64,000 bases of DNA from Dictyophora rubrovolvata (Eukaryota > Basidiomycota > Agaricomycetes > Phallales > Phallaceae): the NCBI GenBank assembly GCA_029959195.1, contig CP114124.1, positions 868,001 through 932,000 on the forward strand, read 5' to 3'. Numbering within the stretch: position 1 is the first letter of the stretch; each line of letters starts with the position of its first letter. The notes under the pieces were generated by a model. That model searched no databases and had not been told where the DNA came from. It saw nothing but the letters and a program-made list of their open reading frames with translations. A program made the position numbers and the translations under genes. Below are positions 11,275 through 22,705 of this stretch, in pieces.

Positions 11275-12929
11275 ATGCCGGCTCGTCGGCGCCAAGGAGC
11301 TCTGACCCCGCGTTTTTCACGTACCCAGAAGGTAAACGTCAACTCATTTCACATCCGCCGCTTTAGCCATTCCACGTCGCCCGCGATGTCGGTGACACAC
11401 ACTACTACACCCATTCATGGCCGCATCTTCCTACGGCCCCGACCATACGCTCTTAATTCAGGACTTTTGGTCTTGGTTCCTCTAGGAATTTCAAACCCCC
11501 GGAAATCCCTGTCAACCCTTCCACCGGAGGTGCTGTCTCGCATTTTCGGGTTTGTTTTCGCAATACCATTTGCTGATGTTGATATACCGGAGCGGAAAGC
11601 CCGATTACAGCTTTTATGCTTGTCAAAATCGTTCAAGGTGAGATCATTTTTTGATTAACCTCGGGGGGTCGAATTCAGTCATCTTCATCTTGTCTTGCTT
11701 CGTCTTTGCTGCGAACGACACATTTGGTGAACTTTTTCTTAACCTCACGTGCAGCAGCAAACACCATCTGTTTTCCGTGAATTCGAGGCGTACGATGCGA
11801 TGCTAATAAAAACCTCTTATACTTCACTGCACAGAACATTATACACCCGCTCCTTTTTTCATACCCACCACTACAATCTCTTGACTCGTTCTCCGCGTTC
11901 ACGAATATACTCAAAATATCGGATAAAGCATGGGATTCCTTGAGACGAATACCATACTCTACGCCTGGCCGCTGGGTTCAAATCGTAGACCTCTCTCGCG
12001 TGACCTGCTGCACTCCAGTTGACCGACTTGTTATCGACAATCTTCTGGTGGATCTTTTCCCACTTCTGCCCTTCCTCTCTCAGCTGGTCGTGAACAGCAC
12101 AATTAAATTTAGCCGAAGAAGTTTCTCAGCATTGGCTTCGAAAGAAGGCATAGAATGCCTTAGAGTATTGAAGGGTCTCGAATGGGCACCTACGTTGCCC
12201 TCATATTTGCTCCCAGAAATGCCGTTTTTATCACTCCTTCAAGTGGCGAAGAGTCTAGAGCGGTTAGAAATGATCGGCCCTGGATTGCAAGACGACGACG
12301 TTGAATTACCAAACTCATCGGCACGCCAATTAATTACGCCACCTCCAACACCGCCTCCCCCATTAGCGCTTCCATCTCTACGTTCCCTGAAGTTAATATC
12401 GCTGCCCAATGGACCTATTATTGACGCATTTCTCAGAGCCTCTCTACCTCAGTTATGTTCTCTCACTGTTACACCATATGACGACGTTCCTTCGGCCTTA
12501 ACTTCACATATAATAGCTGCTCACGGGAGTAAGCTAAAGCATTTAACATTTTGCACCCCAAAGTCATGGCCCTCGTTTCGATTTTCAGCTCCGTCTGATA
12601 TCTTATCTATGGCTCCCTCGCTCGAAACGCTTTCATTAACAATTCCACTCCCCTTCTTATCTCTTCCACATATTCCCCATCCTGTTCGCCTTATCAGGCT
12701 TCCCCGACCAAACTCCCTCTATTTGAATCAATTGGAAGCTTGGCTACATATAGGTTTACTCCCGAATCTGAGGATTATACATATGCAAGAAGTGCGATGG
12801 ATCCGCTCAGGTCTTTCCAGTCGTGCTGCCGAAGCGGGGGTACAAGGTGAATTAAGAGAATGGAAACTGAGGCTTTCCCGATTAGGAGTTCACATATTGG
12901 ATATGAATGGTTTTGAAGAACCATTTTGA
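11275..12929 (+). CDS. F-box protein with LRR-like C-terminus
   Basis: Probable substrate adaptor of an SCF ubiquitin ligase. The first exon holds an F-box-like motif, STLPPEVLSRIFGFVF (about 11510-11560), ending SKSFK just before GT at 11639. The best acceptor is the AG near 11831, giving SKSFK|NIIHPLLFSYPPLQSLDS in frame, then AFTNILKISDKAWDSLRRI and a long last exon (to 12929) with repeated leucine-rich spacing (LRSLKLISLP, PQLCSLTVTP, LKHLTFCTP, LETLSLTIPL). A proline-rich loop (TPPPTPPPPLALP) interrupts it. The start is uncertain: ATGs at 11266, 11275 and 11383 are in frame. The target is unknown; such genes are numerous in basidiomycetes. Confidence 0.7.
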
Positions 12930-13160
12930 AACACTTTGATGATTTATTTGACGTCGTGTACTTGTATTTTTCTTCATTTTTTGGCTATGTGCTTTGGCTA
13001 TATGCTTATGTTCTGTTATATTCATATTTACCACTACTCTGTGCATGTAATTATATCATATCGGAATGTAAACATTCGGTGAAAAATCGAGCAAGTCGGA
13101 TTTCGAATCACAGCTCGAAAATAAAGGAGTACTAGTAGTAACTCCTGCCAACTGGTTATC

Positions 13161-14847
13161 TTATCCATTAAGGACCACCTTAGTAAAGTTCGTCTCCGCT
13201 AGTCCTACCAAGAGATTCTCATAGTCAAACACAAAATAGTAACGTTCCCTGCACGTTCATTTGCAATAATGAGAAAATAATGCCGAGTAAAGGACAAAAA
13301 GGAGATACATACATTGAAGTCCACCCTAACAAACACGGAAAATCATCATCACTATCGATCTCACCGAAGATGAGATATGTCATATTGTCTTGTCCACCAA
13401 TACCACTATTGAACCGTCTGGGCCATATTTGGGCATCAGGCATTAAGTCGTATGTATACTGAAAAATGTAGTTCAGAAACTTAGAATTGTCGTAAAAAAT
13501 CAGGTTAGACCATCGTACATTTCCAATATGAAAGGACAGCTTTTGCAATTTACTAGGATCATCGAGCCTCAGTAAACCCGTGCTCTTATCTGATACAGCA
13601 CCAACTAGCTCGATGTACTTGTTGTAGCTCGAACGGGGTAAATACGTTAATGACACCGCTACGGCAGATAGTGCAATCGGGTAAATAGAATAAAAAGGGG
13701 CATATTATCTTGAAGGGCTTACTTGAATCGGGAGCGCATTGTCCTTCGAGTACTGTTTGGTTTCCGTCACCATACCTAGGGCAGCATTTATTAGATTGAC
13801 TTGGATAGCAGTGTGTGTAGATCCTTACGTGATTGATACGTCAATACCCCAGGATGTGTTGAGCATGGCTTTTGAATTCGGGACAAAATTGATCTCTGAA
13901 ATTACCCCGTCGGTACTGAACCCGCCGATATCTAAACGCCCCGAAGTGTTCGTAACGAAAGGTGATATGAATACACCTGTCATATTTTTATGGGTTATAC
14001 CATTTTTGAACAGGTTGTCGATTACGGTAGGAACAATCCCGGTTCCATTGGGGTTTAAAGTACCATTGGTGGAAAGGGGCAGGCCCACACCCATGACACC
14101 GTCAACACCTAAAAAATACAAGAAAAAACTGATTGGAGCACCGATACATACCCGCGAAAAAATCAGCTGAGAAGTTTGCTGACCCGATGGATTGCATGAA
14201 TGGTTGTGAGATTTCCGGAAGCTGCACAATGTCGATAACTAATAATAAATAATATTTAAAATGGCAAGAACACTGTGATAGATTTCCTTTTTTTTTGCGC
14301 GAGAGTTTTTCTTACATTCTGTGCCGGTGAAGGATTCAACTTGAAAGTCATAAACGACACTAACATTCTGTCCAGTATTAATGGACAAGTTCGAAGGAAT
14401 ATAGGGTTTTGTCGGATTGGCTCCAACCCACGTATTCCCCCTTCTAGTGTCGAGAGCGACTGTGTACAACTCATTTCCGACTTGAATATCTATAGTAGTA
14501 AATAGGGCTGGTTCCTGATGCCTATTAGTCAGCGAAAACATTATTCTAGTAGACGTGAAACGAAGGCAATCATATGCTGCATTTACGTTGTTTTTCAACG
14601 GAACCCCCACGGCTTGGTCGCTCGATACAGAGCGAGCGCGTATGTGATCTCTTCTGATAAAACCACGATTAGTTAAGTTCGGGTCATGAAAGACGGAGCG
14701 TTTCTTTAGTTCTACAGAATGCGATTTTGAGCCTGTTGATGCTGGCTCGTCAGAAGCCCGACGAGAGTAACGTTGGTCATTACAAACTGCAAGATTGCTA
14801 ATGCATAGAGTAGAGAATAGAGTAAAGAGCAATGTATAGCCTTTCAT
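13161..14847 (-). CDS. Pepsin-fold (A1) aspartic protease-like protein, likely inactive (copy 1)
   Basis: Resembles secreted polyporopepsins. The start at 14847 (MKGYTLLFTLFSTLCISNLA) gives a signal peptide and is conserved in both paralogues at 54.7-58.7 kb; an in-frame ATG at 14904 is less likely. A charged propeptide with dibasic sites follows. The first catalytic loop reads VALDTRRGNTWVGA (DTR instead of DTG), the flap VVYDF keeps its Tyr, then come DVDGVMGVGLPL and WGIDVSIT. The second loop, across an intron near 13.65-13.72 kb, reads APDSTVSLTYLP (DST instead of DTG). The last exon gives RYYFVFDYENLLVGLAETNF, the standard A1 ending, with stop at 13161-13163. Six to seven exons. Both Asp are kept but the near-invariant Gly of each loop is lost, so activity is doubtful. 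The fold call is strong; the function is inferred. Confidence 0.78.
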
Positions 14848-15402
14848 GTGTGTAAGAGTTTGAGGAAGGAAACAAAGCGAGGTAGTGGACGAGCGCATTG
14901 CCAAGTTGTATTTATACTATGTAGCATAGTAGCAGCGCATACGCCGTTCAAGGAGTTTTAAGGCCATTTCCTGATGGTTTCACTGGTCCTATGCACACAG
15001 TAAAAACACCGTGTATTGTTTTATGCATCGCCTTGCCTGGATTCGGCTTGAATGTATCTCTGATTCGGACAGGGTCCACGGCCATGACCTCCCGTCATCA
15101 CGATGTGACAATTAGCGCTCGTCACGCCCATTCAAACGCGATGACAGAACGACTACTACGTATCTATCAACTATTACTTTCATAGATCTGGTAATTTGAA
15201 GTCCAATGGCGCGAGTGTGAGTTTTGTGTACTCGTTTTCCCCGTAAATGACAAGATGAGAACCATTCTTTAGAATTGATATTGTGTATCTCGTCGTGGTA
15301 ATTAATTTCGTGTATATGCGACAGATCCTCTTCAAAGTTGAACTCACCACAATCACAGACTCTTTCCGTTATTGGCGGCTCTGTAGGTTCGTGGGGTATC
15401 TC
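14848..15402. other. Intergenic region, partly shared with copies at 56.4-56.9 kb
   Basis: The first 150 bp upstream of the pseudoprotease gene (to about 15030) resemble the sequence upstream of the two copies in the 54-59 kb palindrome, including the tract around TTTCACTGGTCCTATGCAC. So the duplicated unit included its promoter. No gene was seen in the remainder. Confidence 0.55.
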
Positions 15403-15802
15403 ATGAAAGTCAAAGTGACAAACTCGCTTAACATCTTCATACTCTCAGCCGTAATCCTGTCTATTGTTAATGCCGCCAGTCGGGTTAAATCAAACACGAA
15501 AGAAAAACTAAAAGCGAAAGGATACGATATATCAGATCACGGCGTTGCTATTCAGACGAATAAACGAATGAACCGCGAAGACTACATGGATGCAACGCAA
15601 CGGTATGCTTACGCTCCATGCCGTTACTTTAAACAAATTTTCATCTAATATTCATGACAGGGGTATTGTAAAAGCACTACAGGCTTCGTCTTTCCAGAAA
15701 GGATCGGATTCTTCTGTACCAGTCAGTACTGGGAAAATCATTCTTCTATTGACTATTCTTAACTGCATTTAGGCGAGAAGAAAGCACGAAATCAATGGTT
15801 GA
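15403..15802 (+). CDS. Small secreted protein candidate
   Basis: Not recognised. From the ATG at 15403 the peptide MKVKVTNSLNIFILSAVILS followed by IVNAASR looks like a signal peptide cleaved after Ala. The mature part is short and basic, then GYDISDHGVAIQTNKR. The first intron is convincing: the donor follows CAACG at 15602, there is a branch-like CTAAT, and the acceptor AG ends at 15660; the frame continues R|GIVKALQASSFQKGSDSS. A second intron (about 15722-15774) ends in TTTAG, giving a short end ARRKHEING; another donor four bases on would give a longer end. About 95-125 residues with few cysteines. The 5' open frame extends upstream (15283), but the signal peptide argues for 15403. Confidence 0.45.
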
Positions 15803-16029
15803 TAGTGTGTTGTCCAAATGTCCCAATCTTCTTCTCCCGGACGACTACCTTCGATATTCTCTTATCTGCTCAATTTTCGAACCATGTACAGAATATATTC
15901 ATGTAAACAAAATTTATTTATCTATTTATAAATGAGTATTAGAAGCACTAAAATTAGTCTCATCATCATCGAATGTGCCACAAATTTGGTTCCGGTCACC
16001 GTCGCGTTCAGAGTTGCGTGTTCATCTCA

Positions 16030-16671
16030 ATGACGAGTGGCGTGAATAACGAAGAACCAACCCAGTCCCAAGCTTCAGGTTCGTCACAGTACCAACAACA
16101 ACAAAAACAACTTCCTCCTGGAGTAATTCTCGGACCGGATGGAAAACCTTGCAAAATTTGTACTGCTTTCCGACACTGGAAACCGCCAGCACTCAAAACC
16201 ACGAGCACCACATCCGTGAAAGATTCGAATCCGGATAATATCGAATACAACATCCGGGATCCAGTTTCTGCCTCTCTCGCCATCGCATCGGCTATACCAC
16301 CCATGATGGGCGATACTGTACCACGACCAGACAACTGTCCACCGGACGTCGAACAGCTCGGTCGCGCAACTTGGGCATTCTTACATACGACAGCGGCATA
16401 TTACCCTGAACGCGCAAATCCGAGTCAGGCGCGACATATGCACTCTTTGCTCTCGGCTTTGCCTACACTGTATCCCTGCAGTCATTGTGCCTCCCATCTT
16501 GGGCAGTGCATGAAGAGGAGTCCTCCGGACGTTACGGGAAGAGCTGCGTTGAGTCGCTGGTTGTGTGAACGGCATAATGAAGTCAATGAAAGACTTGGAA
16601 AACCGTTGTTTGATTGTCAAAAGACAGATGAAAGGTGGAAGGATGGTCCTGCGGACGGTAGTTGCGACTAG
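16030..16671 (+). CDS. ERV1: FAD-linked sulfhydryl oxidase Erv1
   Basis: Oxidises Mia40 in the mitochondrial intermembrane-space disulfide relay and passes electrons to cytochrome c. One uninterrupted exon of about 213 residues from MTSGVNNEEPTQSQ; an in-frame ATG at 15973 would add 19 residues. The N-terminal shuttle cysteines are in KPCKICTAFRHWKPP. The Erv/ALR domain starts at PPDVEQLGRATWAFLHTTAA, with YYPERANPSQARHMHSLLSA, the active-site pair YPCSHCASHL and the final structural pair CERHNEVNERLGKPLFDC (16 residues between cysteines). All expected cysteines are present. Confidence 0.93.
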   Translation: MTSGVNNEEPTQSQASGSSQYQQQQKQLPPGVILGPDGKPCKICTAFRHWKPPALKTTSTTSVKDSNPDNIEYNIRDPVSASLAIASAIPPMMGDTVPRPDNCPPDVEQLGRATWAFLHTTAAYYPERANPSQARHMHSLLSALPTLYPCSHCASHLGQCMKRSPPDVTGRAALSRWLCERHNEVNERLGKPLFDCQKTDERWKDGPADGSCD

Positions 16672-17561
16672 ACTTAGACTTGAAGTATTGCAATTTTCTT
16701 TTTCTTAAGGGTGGTTCACTTTGTTTAACATGCAGTTTGTAGATGATACGTGTAGTATCACATTGTTGTATTATACTCGACTCTCTTGAAAAAATTTACC
16801 CCGACTCCAACTGCTCCTTTCTTTTCCCAGCTGTTGCTTGCTGGCACTATCAAACCGATCAGTGGATTGACAATGTTTTTACCCGATTCGAAGCGTTAGT
16901 CCTCCATCAACGGGTCAACTCTTATGTTTTTAGTCGGACTACATTGACGTGAAATCGCGTTGATGGACTCTTCCGCAATCTATCCGATTTTCTTGTTTAA
17001 AATGCCCGTCAGAGGGAGTACACTAACTGTTGTAGGACCTCGATTTGGTTCTGGGTCGTCTTACAAGTTTTCACCGGTAAGGAGTATCGAGTCTTCACCA
17101 TCGGTGGTGCAATGATACGAGGCCTCGTCGACATCACCTCTCATATTGAATTGTATATCCGAAAGGCAAATTCTGTCACCGGCGACTGCGACATCTTCTT
17201 TCCCGAGTTTGAAAAGAAAGCAGGATGAAACAAGGCTTCTCATGATATTTGGAGGAATGAGTTGGGTTTGGGTTTGGAGTATCGATAGGTGCACAGGAAG
17301 AAAACGGCTTCGTGTGCGAGCTTCAAAAGCCATGTGGATACGTGATGGATGTAAAACATAGCGAGAATGTTCATGTTTGAAGCGCATGTTTAACCCTGGA
17401 CTGTCACCGTTTTTTGATATCTACTCATCGGTTTAGCGTAAATGTACAGATAAAGATTATAGTGGGGAATGTCCGAGTTGCAAAGTATGCTTTTTCAAGC
17501 GAGAAGGAAGGGTGCCAGATTTTTAAACCTCGACATTATGAAAGTCACGTCTTTCCCTACA
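16672..17561. other. Intergenic region, nothing recognised
   Basis: About 890 bp between ERV1 and the bL36m gene. Short open frames on both strands lack any known motif or plausible exon chain. Part of it is GT/GA-rich (17.24-17.35 kb). It may hold the 3' ends of both convergent genes. Confidence 0.5.
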
Positions 17562-17879
17562 TCACCCTTGTCGCTATAAACAATCAAAATGCGTGTTCCA
17601 CGTACCAAAAAAAAACCAAAAAAATATATATACCTGTTTATGTTTCGGATTCCGTGAACAAACGACGTAAACTCTGCCTTTTCTTATGACCACTGCACAT
17701 CCCTCACACATTCGTTTCACGGACGACCGCACTTTCATACCGCGGGCCAGAGGTGGCTGCACGATGGCGGGGGCATTGAATTGCGAATTATATGACCAAC
17801 TGAGTCGATTTAAATTTGAATTGAGGCGTAATCGCGATAAAACAGAAGGAGTATAGCTGGCGAATAGTTGTCTCAACAT
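17562..17879 (-). CDS. Mitochondrial ribosomal protein bL36m
   Basis: Zinc-binding protein of the mitochondrial large subunit (RTC6 in yeast). The start at 17879 gives [20 protein letters not shown], an Arg-rich presequence. The bL36 domain is [20 protein letters not shown] followed by [15 protein letters not shown] with the zinc-ligand pattern Cys-X2-Cys, Cys, His. The exon ends at AAACAG; a 60-bp intron (17574-17633, GTATAT...TAG) separates it from a final exon of only 12 nt (17562-17573) encoding Arg-Gln-Gly and stop, which restores the universal KHKQRQG ending. Without that intron the frame would run into an unrelated aromatic tail. Confidence 0.92.
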
Positions 17880-18044
17880 GGCTCAGCAGCGAAGAAGAGA
17901 ATGTGGTGATGATTACGTAAATAAAACATCTTTCTTTCGGCAGTAATCTGAGGATGCTCTCTGACCGTATTACACGATTTTCCGATTATTCGGGTACATA
18001 TCTCGTACATTGTTTTCCACTATTTTTTCATAAACGATGGCAGC

Positions 18045-19890
18045 CTAATCTTCTGCCAGTCTTATCTTTTTTGTAGCTCCTCGACTGCCTTCCGAAGTCC
18101 CGCCCGGACCTTTTTGTCTAATATGAGATTGCTTTTTTAAACGAGCTGCCATTTTGCCTGTGAGAGCGGGCACAGACGGTGCTGGTGTTGGTGTAGATGG
18201 TCGACTATTTGTTTCATTATTTATTTCATCGTCGTCGGGTCCATCTGGTCGTTTGGGAAGTAGCTCGAGTTCGTCGTAGAGACGCATCGCAGCAACTTCA
18301 TGTGGTGAAGCTGAACAACTATGAGTTACGCGAGTAACATAGTATGTAATTAGAAAAATACCTTGTTGCAGTGCGGGTCCATTGAGCGTCTCAATTAAAG
18401 GCAATGATTCATTTGATAGCTGAAACTAATCTCAAAATCAGAAATTTTCGCAAATTGAGGAGATAATATATGATACGAGCCTCGTTGCCATTCCACTCCA
18501 CCATAAATGCAGGTTTTGTTTCTTCTAAGACATCAGGTAATGACCAGTTAGGATCGACGATCACTAGAATGAGATTGTCGGGTGTTGGCTCAAAATCCAA
18601 GATTGGCTTGTTCAGATCCAGTAGCCTAACATCGGGACTAGATTCAGGGTCTTCTGTAAATCGACAATAGCATAATGCGGACCCCCTTAGGTCGAACCAG
18701 ATAAGTGTCGGTCAAATATCAAGCAATCCCTACGAACACACGTACCCAATAGCGCTAAAAACAATCCATTGATTGTCCCCTTCCATTTGCAAGGTTACAA
18801 TCTTCTTTACGGCCAGAATCACATCATCTGGTGGCTCTGCTTCCCCTTTGTCGCCGTCCTTAGGAGACTCGGGTTGCACTTCCACCGATAGTTCTACCTC
18901 CATTTCCTCCTCTAGCTCTGGTTCTTTTTTGTCTCGCCGTCGTTTAGTCGTCCGCCGACTCTTTTTTTTCTGCCATTTCGTGCGCGTCGGTGTACCTTTA
19001 AGGTATGGTTTGATGGCCTCTAAAATTTGGATCTGACATTTCTTTTTTCCCGTCTTCCAATCCCATATGCTCAGATAAGGATCGCCCCCACCGGATATCA
19101 AGACAGAGGGATTGAAAGGTGGGATGTTGATAGCCGACACAAAACTGGGATTACTCCGTAAGAAAGAAAGGAAAAGAAGGCAAGAATCCGATAGTTCTCA
19201 ACTGTTCGTGTCCTAAACAATACCGTTCGATAATATACCCGCGTGGAAACCAGCTAGCACGAATATGCTCGTCTCGATCGGCTGTGATGATGTATTTCCC
19301 ATCGGTACTGAATGAAAAACAAGTGATTATCGACGCATGACCTAAAATCAAATCGCCATGCGGGTTTTCGTGCGATGCAAGGGATTCACGACCGGATGTT
19401 TTGGTATCGGTAGTGGTACGGGGTATTAAAGGATAGCTGAAAACATCCCCAAATTTGTCTGCTACAATAATTGATGCGCCAACTCCGTTTTTTACGAAGC
19501 TTACTTGCGTTGCTTTTTTAGGCAATTCACTAATACCAAGTTTTTCGCAAGTGTTAAAGCGCGCTCTTCTACGTGTCTTGAAACGCACCGAGTACTTTCA
19601 GGCTGCAAAGTTGCAATGTCCCATACTCTCAATTTCTTGTCATCGCCAATCGTGACAAGATGATCAAATTTCTCGTCGACTGCGCTGGTGGTGACTACGA
19701 CATCGCCTCTAACTGTATGCGAGATTTGGCCTGTTCTTCCTTAAATCTGTCAATTGTTGAACTAGAACAAAGAAAGAACTAACAGTAAGAACTGAACTCA
19801 CTCTGAATTGATGACTTGAATAAATGGTCCAGCAATAATTATACTGTGCCGTGTCCCAATGTGCAGTGTCGTAAATGGCCATGAAGGCAT
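18045..19890 (-). CDS. TRM82: tRNA m7G46 methyltransferase non-catalytic subunit Trm82 (WDR4)
   Basis: WD40 partner that stabilises Trm8 for N7-methylation of G46 in tRNA. Start at 19890: MPSWPFTTLHIGTRHSIIIA followed by GPFIQVINSE, with a GTGAGT donor and continuation TGQISHTVRGDVVVTTSAVD. WD repeats: FDHLVTIGDDKKLRVWDI, then the basic GISELPKKATQVSFVKNG, ADKFGDVFSYPL, LILGHASIITCFSFSTDGKY, the diagnostic IITADRDEHIRASWFPRGYI, IIERYCLGHEQ and PSVLISGGGDPYLSIWDWKT. A Lys/Arg- and Glu-rich insertion (about 18.8-19.0 kb) follows. The C-terminal FEPTPDNLILVIVDPNW is near 18.5-18.6 kb and the basic end KKIRLAED at 18045. About six exons. Divergent from SEC6 across 249 bp. Confidence 0.88.
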
Positions 19891-20139
19891 TTTCTAGTAG
19901 TAGAAGCTGCATTGAATTAGCCGCCGGAGGCGTTTTACCTCATTTGGACAAAAGGGTTGGCCTCTCGTTTTAAAGAGCAACGGCGCATCTTTGTCATTTC
20001 TCCCGATTTTTTCTCGTGTTCGAGATAACCATTCACAGCCCATAGGTAATCCCGTGTCTAACTATCGAACTCGAAAACAAAGACAAAAGGCAGGGGACAC
20101 ACAGCACTGCAATTCTGATCAGGACAAAGCCGGCAAAAC
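19891..20139. promoter_or_regulatory. Divergent TRM82/SEC6 promoter
   Basis: 249 bp between the start codons of TRM82 (-) and SEC6 (+). It must hold both promoters; no specific element was identified. Confidence 0.5.
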
Positions 20140-22591
20140 ATGTCCGTCCTAACATCAGGTGCGAATGCAGCACAAGCTGTTGGAGAATATTTGCAATCTC
20201 CAGACGACCTCATGAAAATAATCGCGTTCAGAAAGAAACTCGAGAAAGAAAAGGCTTCTATCGATAACAAGCTGAAGAGTGGTGTTAAAGAACAGCTCGA
20301 TACCACCAGAGAAGGGCTGCGGAAACTGTTCAGCACTCGTGATGATGTTCAGGGTATCAAGGATGAAATGGCTGCTTTGCATAGACATTACAGCGATCCC
20401 CAGAATGCTGTCAGTACGTTTGACCAGATTAGTCGGGTACGCTCTTTTTTTATTATTATTGTTTGAGATAGTACGTGATTTACGGGAAGAACGGTTTTCT
20501 TTATAGGTATCTACCGTACACCGGAATTTTGAACAGGTAGAAGAAATGGTCCGGAACCTACAGGACATGTCTTCGAAACTAGACGACTTAGCTGAGATGC
20601 TCCACGCCGAACAGCAAAACATCTTGGGTCCGGCTATCAATCTACTCCCTATTCACCACCAGATCCGTCAGCTCGAGACATTCCGCAACGAAACATTACA
20701 CCAGGCCAAATCGGCTAAGTCACAGTCACTCAAAGTCTTGAACCAACGCTTTGAAAGACTGGACAAGGTCATCGCCGATTTCAACGTTTATATCACCGCA
20801 CTATCGCGTAATGTTCTGCCTATTGTTCGCGCAGGTCATCCAGAGGTGATTGTCAAACTTTGCAAAATTGCAGAACTGGAAGGCTTGGAAGATCAAAGAG
20901 TTGGGTTTTTCTTCCCATCTTTCCTATAGCTAGATTTAACCCTCGTCCATGGTTAATTTAGGCAATCGCTATCAAACTATTGAAAAAAGCAGGAAAGGCG
21001 GACGCCGCATCTAGGTTCAAGTCTTTACAGGCCAACGCTCGGCAGCTGAAGCACTACAGATCAAACATGATGAAAAATATGGCTGAATCGATTCGAAAGG
21101 CCTTCGAAACGGCTTACGCTGAAGACCAAAACAACCCCTCTGCTTTTATCGACGGTCTAGGATGGATATATCAAGATATCATTCGCATTGAAGAAGACGT
21201 CGTACCCTGTTTTCCTCCCGATTATGACATTTACAAGTTCTATATTCGGGAGTATCACAAGACTCTGAACAACATAATCAAGAAACTCGTCGCGCAAGAA
21301 CCCGAAGCGTCCGTCATTTTACAGCTTCACGCATGGATGAAGGATTACCGAAAAAGCATGAAAGAATTAAATGTCCCCTCTGAGCTGCTGGAACCGCCTT
21401 TACTCGATGGAAAGGAACAATCCCTGATAGATGACTACCGTAATTTGATCGTGAAGAAACTAGATGAATGGAGCGGAAATATCATGAAAACGGAACTCAA
21501 GGACTTCATTGCACGTGAACAACCGCCGGAAGTTGATCCTGACGGTCTTTATGGCATGCAGGGCGCTGTTATAATGTTCCAAATGGTCAATCAACAAGTC
21601 GATCTTGCAGCCGATAGTAGGCAGGGGGCTATTCTCGCCCAAGTTATCGAGGATTGTAATCGCGTTATGCGTCAAACACAGTTGCAATGGATCAAGACCA
21701 TCGAGAGCGAGTTCAAAAAGCAAGTCGAAAAACCGGAGGAAGCCAAAGGTGGTCTTGTCGAATACGTTATTGCGGTGGCGAATGATCAAATCAAGAGCGC
21801 TGATTATGCTGAAGCTCTCTCAGCACGTCTCGAACCTTTAGTTTCCGAGAAATATCAAGTAGTTATCGGCGAGCGGCTCAACAACGCCATCGACGGATAT
21901 CTCGACGTTGCGAAGAAATGTACTCAAACGCTGATCGACCTCATATTCCACGACTTAAAACCAGCGACAAAGCAATTATTCACATCGACGTGGTATAATG
22001 GGATCATGGCACAAATCATCGAGACATTCCGAGATTACATGACAGATTACCAAACATACCTCAACCCATCTATCTTCCAACTACTATTGGAAGATCTACT
22101 AGATACGTTCTTAATCACATACTTGACAGCACTCGGAAACGCCTCCAAATTACGCATTCCCTCCGGAATCGATCGGATAAAAACGGACATTGGAGAAGCT
22201 TACTCTTTTTTCTCGGCATTCAAATCGCCTGCTGAACTAGAAGACTACTTCAAAGTCGTTGATATGGCTTTGTCATTACTTGAGGCATCGCAGAGTTTCG
22301 TGTACTTGTCGTATTGGAATTTTGCAAAAGTCCATGGGCCTTGTTTGGCATTCGTGGAAGGTTTGATGAAAGCTCGTGAAGATTTGGACAGGTCGGCTGT
22401 CAATGACATTATGGATAGTGTTAAGCGTAGAGTCAAAGAGGAGAAAATCACGGATCGTATGTTGATATCTATTTAAGACTTCTCAAACGGATTTTGACAC
22501 ATGCTTTGCTCTAGCGGAGGAACCGACGATAATGAAAAAGGTCGTTGTTCAAGGAACGTTTGCCCGGTTACTCAACGTTGCTAAACAGTAA
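20140..22591 (+). CDS. SEC6: Exocyst complex subunit Sec6
   Basis: Part of the exocyst that tethers secretory vesicles to the plasma membrane. Start MSVLTSGANAAQAVGEYLQS, then a long coiled coil (MKIIAFRKKLEKEKASIDNK, VHRNFEQVEEMVRNLQDMSS, HHQIRQLETFRNETLHQAKS). A 1.5-kb exon (20.96-22.46 kb) holds the Sec6 C-terminal helical bundle with WIYQDIIRIEEDVVPCFPPD, YDIYKFYIREYHKTLNNIIK, AVIMFQMVNQQVDLAADSRQ, PATKQLFTSTWY and the final QSFVYLSYWNFAKVHGPC. A short last exon gives EEPTIMKKVVVQGTFARLLN and the stop at 22589-22591. About 750 residues in five exons, a normal length. No breaks seen. Its 3' end is 114 bp from that of QNS1. Confidence 0.93.
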
Positions 22592-22705
22592 ACCATCGTG
22601 TAAAGTATACCCCTTCTTTATTTATTTATAACAATATTTATGGACGACACAACATCACTGCATCGTATATGTATAATACAAACTTGACCTTGATATATAC
22701 ATATC

